Part shown: piece by piece, positions 38,097 to 39,912 of the stretch
Numbering within the stretch: position 1 is the stretch's first letter
Layout: each line of letters starts with the position of its first letter
Assembly (NCBI GenBank): GCA_937892395.1
Contig: CALAGJ010000099.1
Location: 1-39,912, forward strand
Length of the DNA stretch: 39,912 nt
Source: an uncultured Parafilimonas sp.
Lineage (GTDB): Bacteria; Bacteroidota; Bacteroidia; Chitinophagales; Chitinophagaceae
Direction: 5' to 3'
Program-made: the position numbers and the translations under genes
The notes under the pieces: generated by a model
Seen by the model: only the letters and a program-made list of their open reading frames with translations
What the model was told of the DNA's origin: nothing
Databases searched by the model: none

Positions 38097-39548
38097 GTGA
38101 AGCTAAAGAAAAATTTCTTTTTGGCCCTTGTGTTTTTACTGTTCACAGTAGCCTGTACAAAAATAATAACCACAGAAATTGGCAATGGATTGATACCTCC
38201 TATTGACGGTCTGTTTACAAAGGATACTACCCTTCAGATATCATCTAAAAATGCTGGTTTTGATACCACAATTGTGAGGATATCAGATGATAATCTTTTA
38301 GGATATACCAATGACCCCATCTTTGGAAAAACAACTGGAGAAATAAATATTCAACTAAGGCCAACATTTTATCCTTTTACATTCGGAGATACTTCGCAAA
38401 AAGTTATGCAGCTTGACTCTGCGGTTTTGATACTAAGCTATAGGGGATCTGTAGGAGATACTTTACAACCTCTTGCATTTAGTGTAAAGAGAATAGACTT
38501 CGACGAAGTCTTTGTTAATGATAGTCTATATAGAAATTCCTCACAATTTGGTGACGGAGAAGACCTCACATATAATAATGTACCCAAGTATGTGCAAGTA
38601 CAGGATTTGGCAGACTCTGTAAAACCAGACCCATTATTTGAAAAAGCAGCCAGTCAGCTACGTATTAGACTTAGTGATGATTTTGGCAAAGAAATGCTCA
38701 ATGAGTGGGATACTACTTTTAATGGATTTTATAAGAGCGATTCGGCCTTTAGTAATGCTTATCGTGGGCTCTCTATCAAACCTGAAAATATGGGCAATGC
38801 TATGCTGCGCATTAACCTGATAGACACAAATACCAAAGTGGGTATATATTACAGAGTGCCCAATGCTGATGGCAGTTTTGATACCTCAGTAAGATACTTG
38901 CGGGTAAATCAATTTACATCTGCACATTCAAATTTTATAAAAAGAGAATATACAGCACCTGCAGAAATATCTTCCTATATACCCCCCAACAATGATTCTG
39001 AAGATAGTTTACTCTATTTCCAATCAACGCCGGGATTATATTCAACATTAAAGGTAAAAGGACTATCTGGGCTACCCAATATGATTGTACATAGAGCAGA
39101 AATAGTTTTTGACCAGGTGTATGATGCAGGTGATGATATAGCCGCTGTACCCAATCTATTTCTGGCAGCATACAGTACAGATTCTATGCGGCGCTTAGCT
39201 GTGCCTTATGATGCACAATTATTTAACGGCACTATTGGTAATCTTTCTACACTTGGAGTTAATCCAAAAACAAAGTTTGACCCCATAAGCGGAAAGACGA
39301 TTAGCTCCTACAATTTTGATGTAACACGCTATGTACAAAGCGTGGTAACTCGCAAGGAAAAAGAATACGACTTTGTAATATGGGCTCCATACTTTGATTA
39401 TGTATATCCTTTTGAGGATGCATCTTTTCAGGTTATTATATCCTCAACACCTCTAAACTTTGCTGGATTAGGCAGAGTAAGAGTAGGTGGAGGTAATAAT
39501 AAAAGATATCCAATGAGGCTCCATATTGTCTATTCTGTAATACCTTGA
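38097..39548 (+). CDS. DUF4270 lipoprotein
   Basis: A 483-residue lipoprotein starting with GTG (read VKLKKNFFLALVFLLF) and a lipobox TVAC at C20. The body is beta-rich, with PTFYPFTFGDTSQKV, DSAVLILSYRG and RGLSIKPENMGNAMLRI, the pattern of the DUF4270 family of Bacteroidota surface lipoproteins. The closing NNKRYPMRLHIVYSV is typical. Function is unknown; it is likely an outer-membrane or surface component. It follows the starch-synthase-like gene by 18 bp. An in-frame ATG is absent nearby, supporting the GTG start. Confidence 0.85.
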   Translation: MKLKKNFFLALVFLLFTVACTKIITTEIGNGLIPPIDGLFTKDTTLQISSKNAGFDTTIVRISDDNLLGYTNDPIFGKTTGEINIQLRPTFYPFTFGDTSQKVMQLDSAVLILSYRGSVGDTLQPLAFSVKRIDFDEVFVNDSLYRNSSQFGDGEDLTYNNVPKYVQVQDLADSVKPDPLFEKAASQLRIRLSDDFGKEMLNEWDTTFNGFYKSDSAFSNAYRGLSIKPENMGNAMLRINLIDTNTKVGIYYRVPNADGSFDTSVRYLRVNQFTSAHSNFIKREYTAPAEISSYIPPNNDSEDSLLYFQSTPGLYSTLKVKGLSGLPNMIVHRAEIVFDQVYDAGDDIAAVPNLFLAAYSTDSMRRLAVPYDAQLFNGTIGNLSTLGVNPKTKFDPISGKTISSYNFDVTRYVQSVVTRKEKEYDFVIWAPYFDYVYPFEDASFQVIISSTPLNFAGLGRVRVGGGNNKRYPMRLHIVYSVIP

Positions 39549-39557
39549 TGAATTGGC

Positions 39558-39588
39558 TTTTGATAATCTACTTACAGACGTATATTTG
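39558..39588 (+). promoter_or_regulatory. Promoter of metK
   Basis: TTTTG (39558-39562), 18-nt spacer, TATATTTG (39581-39588). The metK ATG follows 18 bases after the -7 box, so the leader is about 10 nt. Confidence 0.65.
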
Positions 39589-39606
39589 CCACCCAAATAA
39601 AAATTA

Positions 39607-39864
39607 ATGTCTTATTTATTTACATCCGAAAGTGTGTCGGAAGGTCATCCAGATAAAATAGCTGACCAGGTGTCAGATGCACTCATTGATCATTTTCTTG
39701 CTTTTGACCCCAATAGTAAAGTAGCATGCGAAACCTTGGTTACAACCGGCCAAGTAGTACTTGCAGGTGAAGTAAAAAGCAAGGCTTATTTAGATGTACA
39801 AGACATTGCACGTAGTGTAATAAAAAAAATTGGTTATACCCGTAGCGAATACATGTTTGAAGCA
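39607..39864 (+). CDS. metK: S-adenosylmethionine synthetase, N-terminal part (cut by adapter)
   Basis: The first 86 residues of MetK, which makes S-adenosylmethionine from Met and ATP. YLFTSESVSEGHPDKIADQ is the family start with the catalytic His in EGHPDK. VACETLVTTGQVVLAGEV and IKKIGYTRSEYMFEA follow as expected. Genuine sequence stops after FEA at 39864; family members continue with NSC(G/A)V. From 39865 the frame is adapter sequence, which happens to stay open to the window end and would add 16 false residues beginning RSEEHTSELQS. Confidence 0.95.
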
Positions 39865-39912
39865 AGATCGGAAGAGCACACGTCTGAACTCCAGTCACTT
39901 AGGCATATCTCG
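39865..39912 (+). other. Illumina TruSeq adapter and index (sequencing artefact)
   Basis: The 34 bases from 39865 to 39898 (starting AGATCGGAAGAGC, ending CTCCAGTCAC) are the Illumina TruSeq index-side adapter. They are followed by TTAGGC (39899-39904, TruSeq index 3), AT, then ATCTCG. It is library construction sequence, not genome. Confidence 0.99.

Noticed and set aside
1..39912. tRNA, rRNA, riboswitch or CRISPR array
   Set aside because: I looked in the intergenic stretches for cloverleaf, repeat-spacer and long structured leaders and saw none; a covariance-model scan would settle it.

Overview
This window is an AT-rich assembled piece of a Bacteroidota chromosome, most likely from the Chitinophagales/Sphingobacteriales side. 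The evidence is the Bacteroidota promoter form (TTTG, 19-20 nt, TAnnTTTG) before several genes, few Shine-Dalgarno sites, an IF-2 with a very long low-complexity N-terminus, a one-chain alpha/beta 2-oxoacid dehydrogenase E1, a type IX secretion tail remnant, DUF4270 and heme-binding-domain lipoproteins, and the panC / short starch-synthase-like / DUF4270 neighbourhood. It looks like ordinary core chromosome with small accessory islands. I see no phage, IS element, CRISPR array, tRNA or rRNA.

Layout. 1-2164: end of a surface-polysaccharide cluster (GT4 glycosyltransferase, sulfotransferase). 2197-5998: metallo-beta-lactamase-fold hydrolase, divergent Pif1/RecD-like helicase with HRDC and HTH tail, DinB-like protein. 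5999-6606: non-coding stretch with an orphan type IX secretion tail and a perfect GC-rich hairpin. 6607-11502: rimP-nusA-infB operon on the minus strand, divergent from ccmB. 12427-13931: gltA, with a good promoter and terminator, encoding a citrate synthase of mitochondrial type. 14077-19117: two exported cysteine proteases side by side (WD40-like propeller plus caspase; papain-like plus DUF4384). 19412-21802: fused E1. 22015-27790: twin-PDZ protein, miaB, then a tight operon of sigma-54 activator, lptE, a conserved unknown and secG. 28094-28750: psd. 28751-32094: accessory zone with a large nested inverted repeat, two GT2 glycosyltransferases and a decayed propeller-sensor fragment. 32095-34584: serine-hydrolase lipoprotein, then a UmuD-like protein and a divergent 2H-phosphoesterase-like protein that both appear to have lost their catalytic residues and flank a palindrome. 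34760-39548: thioesterase, heme-binding protein, Rieske lipoprotein, panC, starch-synthase-like protein, DUF4270 lipoprotein. 39607-39864: start of metK.

The last 48 bases (39865-39912) are not biological. They are an Illumina TruSeq adapter with index, fused in frame to metK. The contig should be trimmed at 39864.

Most interesting candidates: the divergent pair of apparent pseudo-enzymes (UmuD-like without Ser/Lys, 2H-like without HxT) around a shared palindrome, and the exported caspase/papain pair whose members share an RNL(L/M)VSDD motif. All assignments rest on reading the sequence and on recalled family knowledge; no database search was run.
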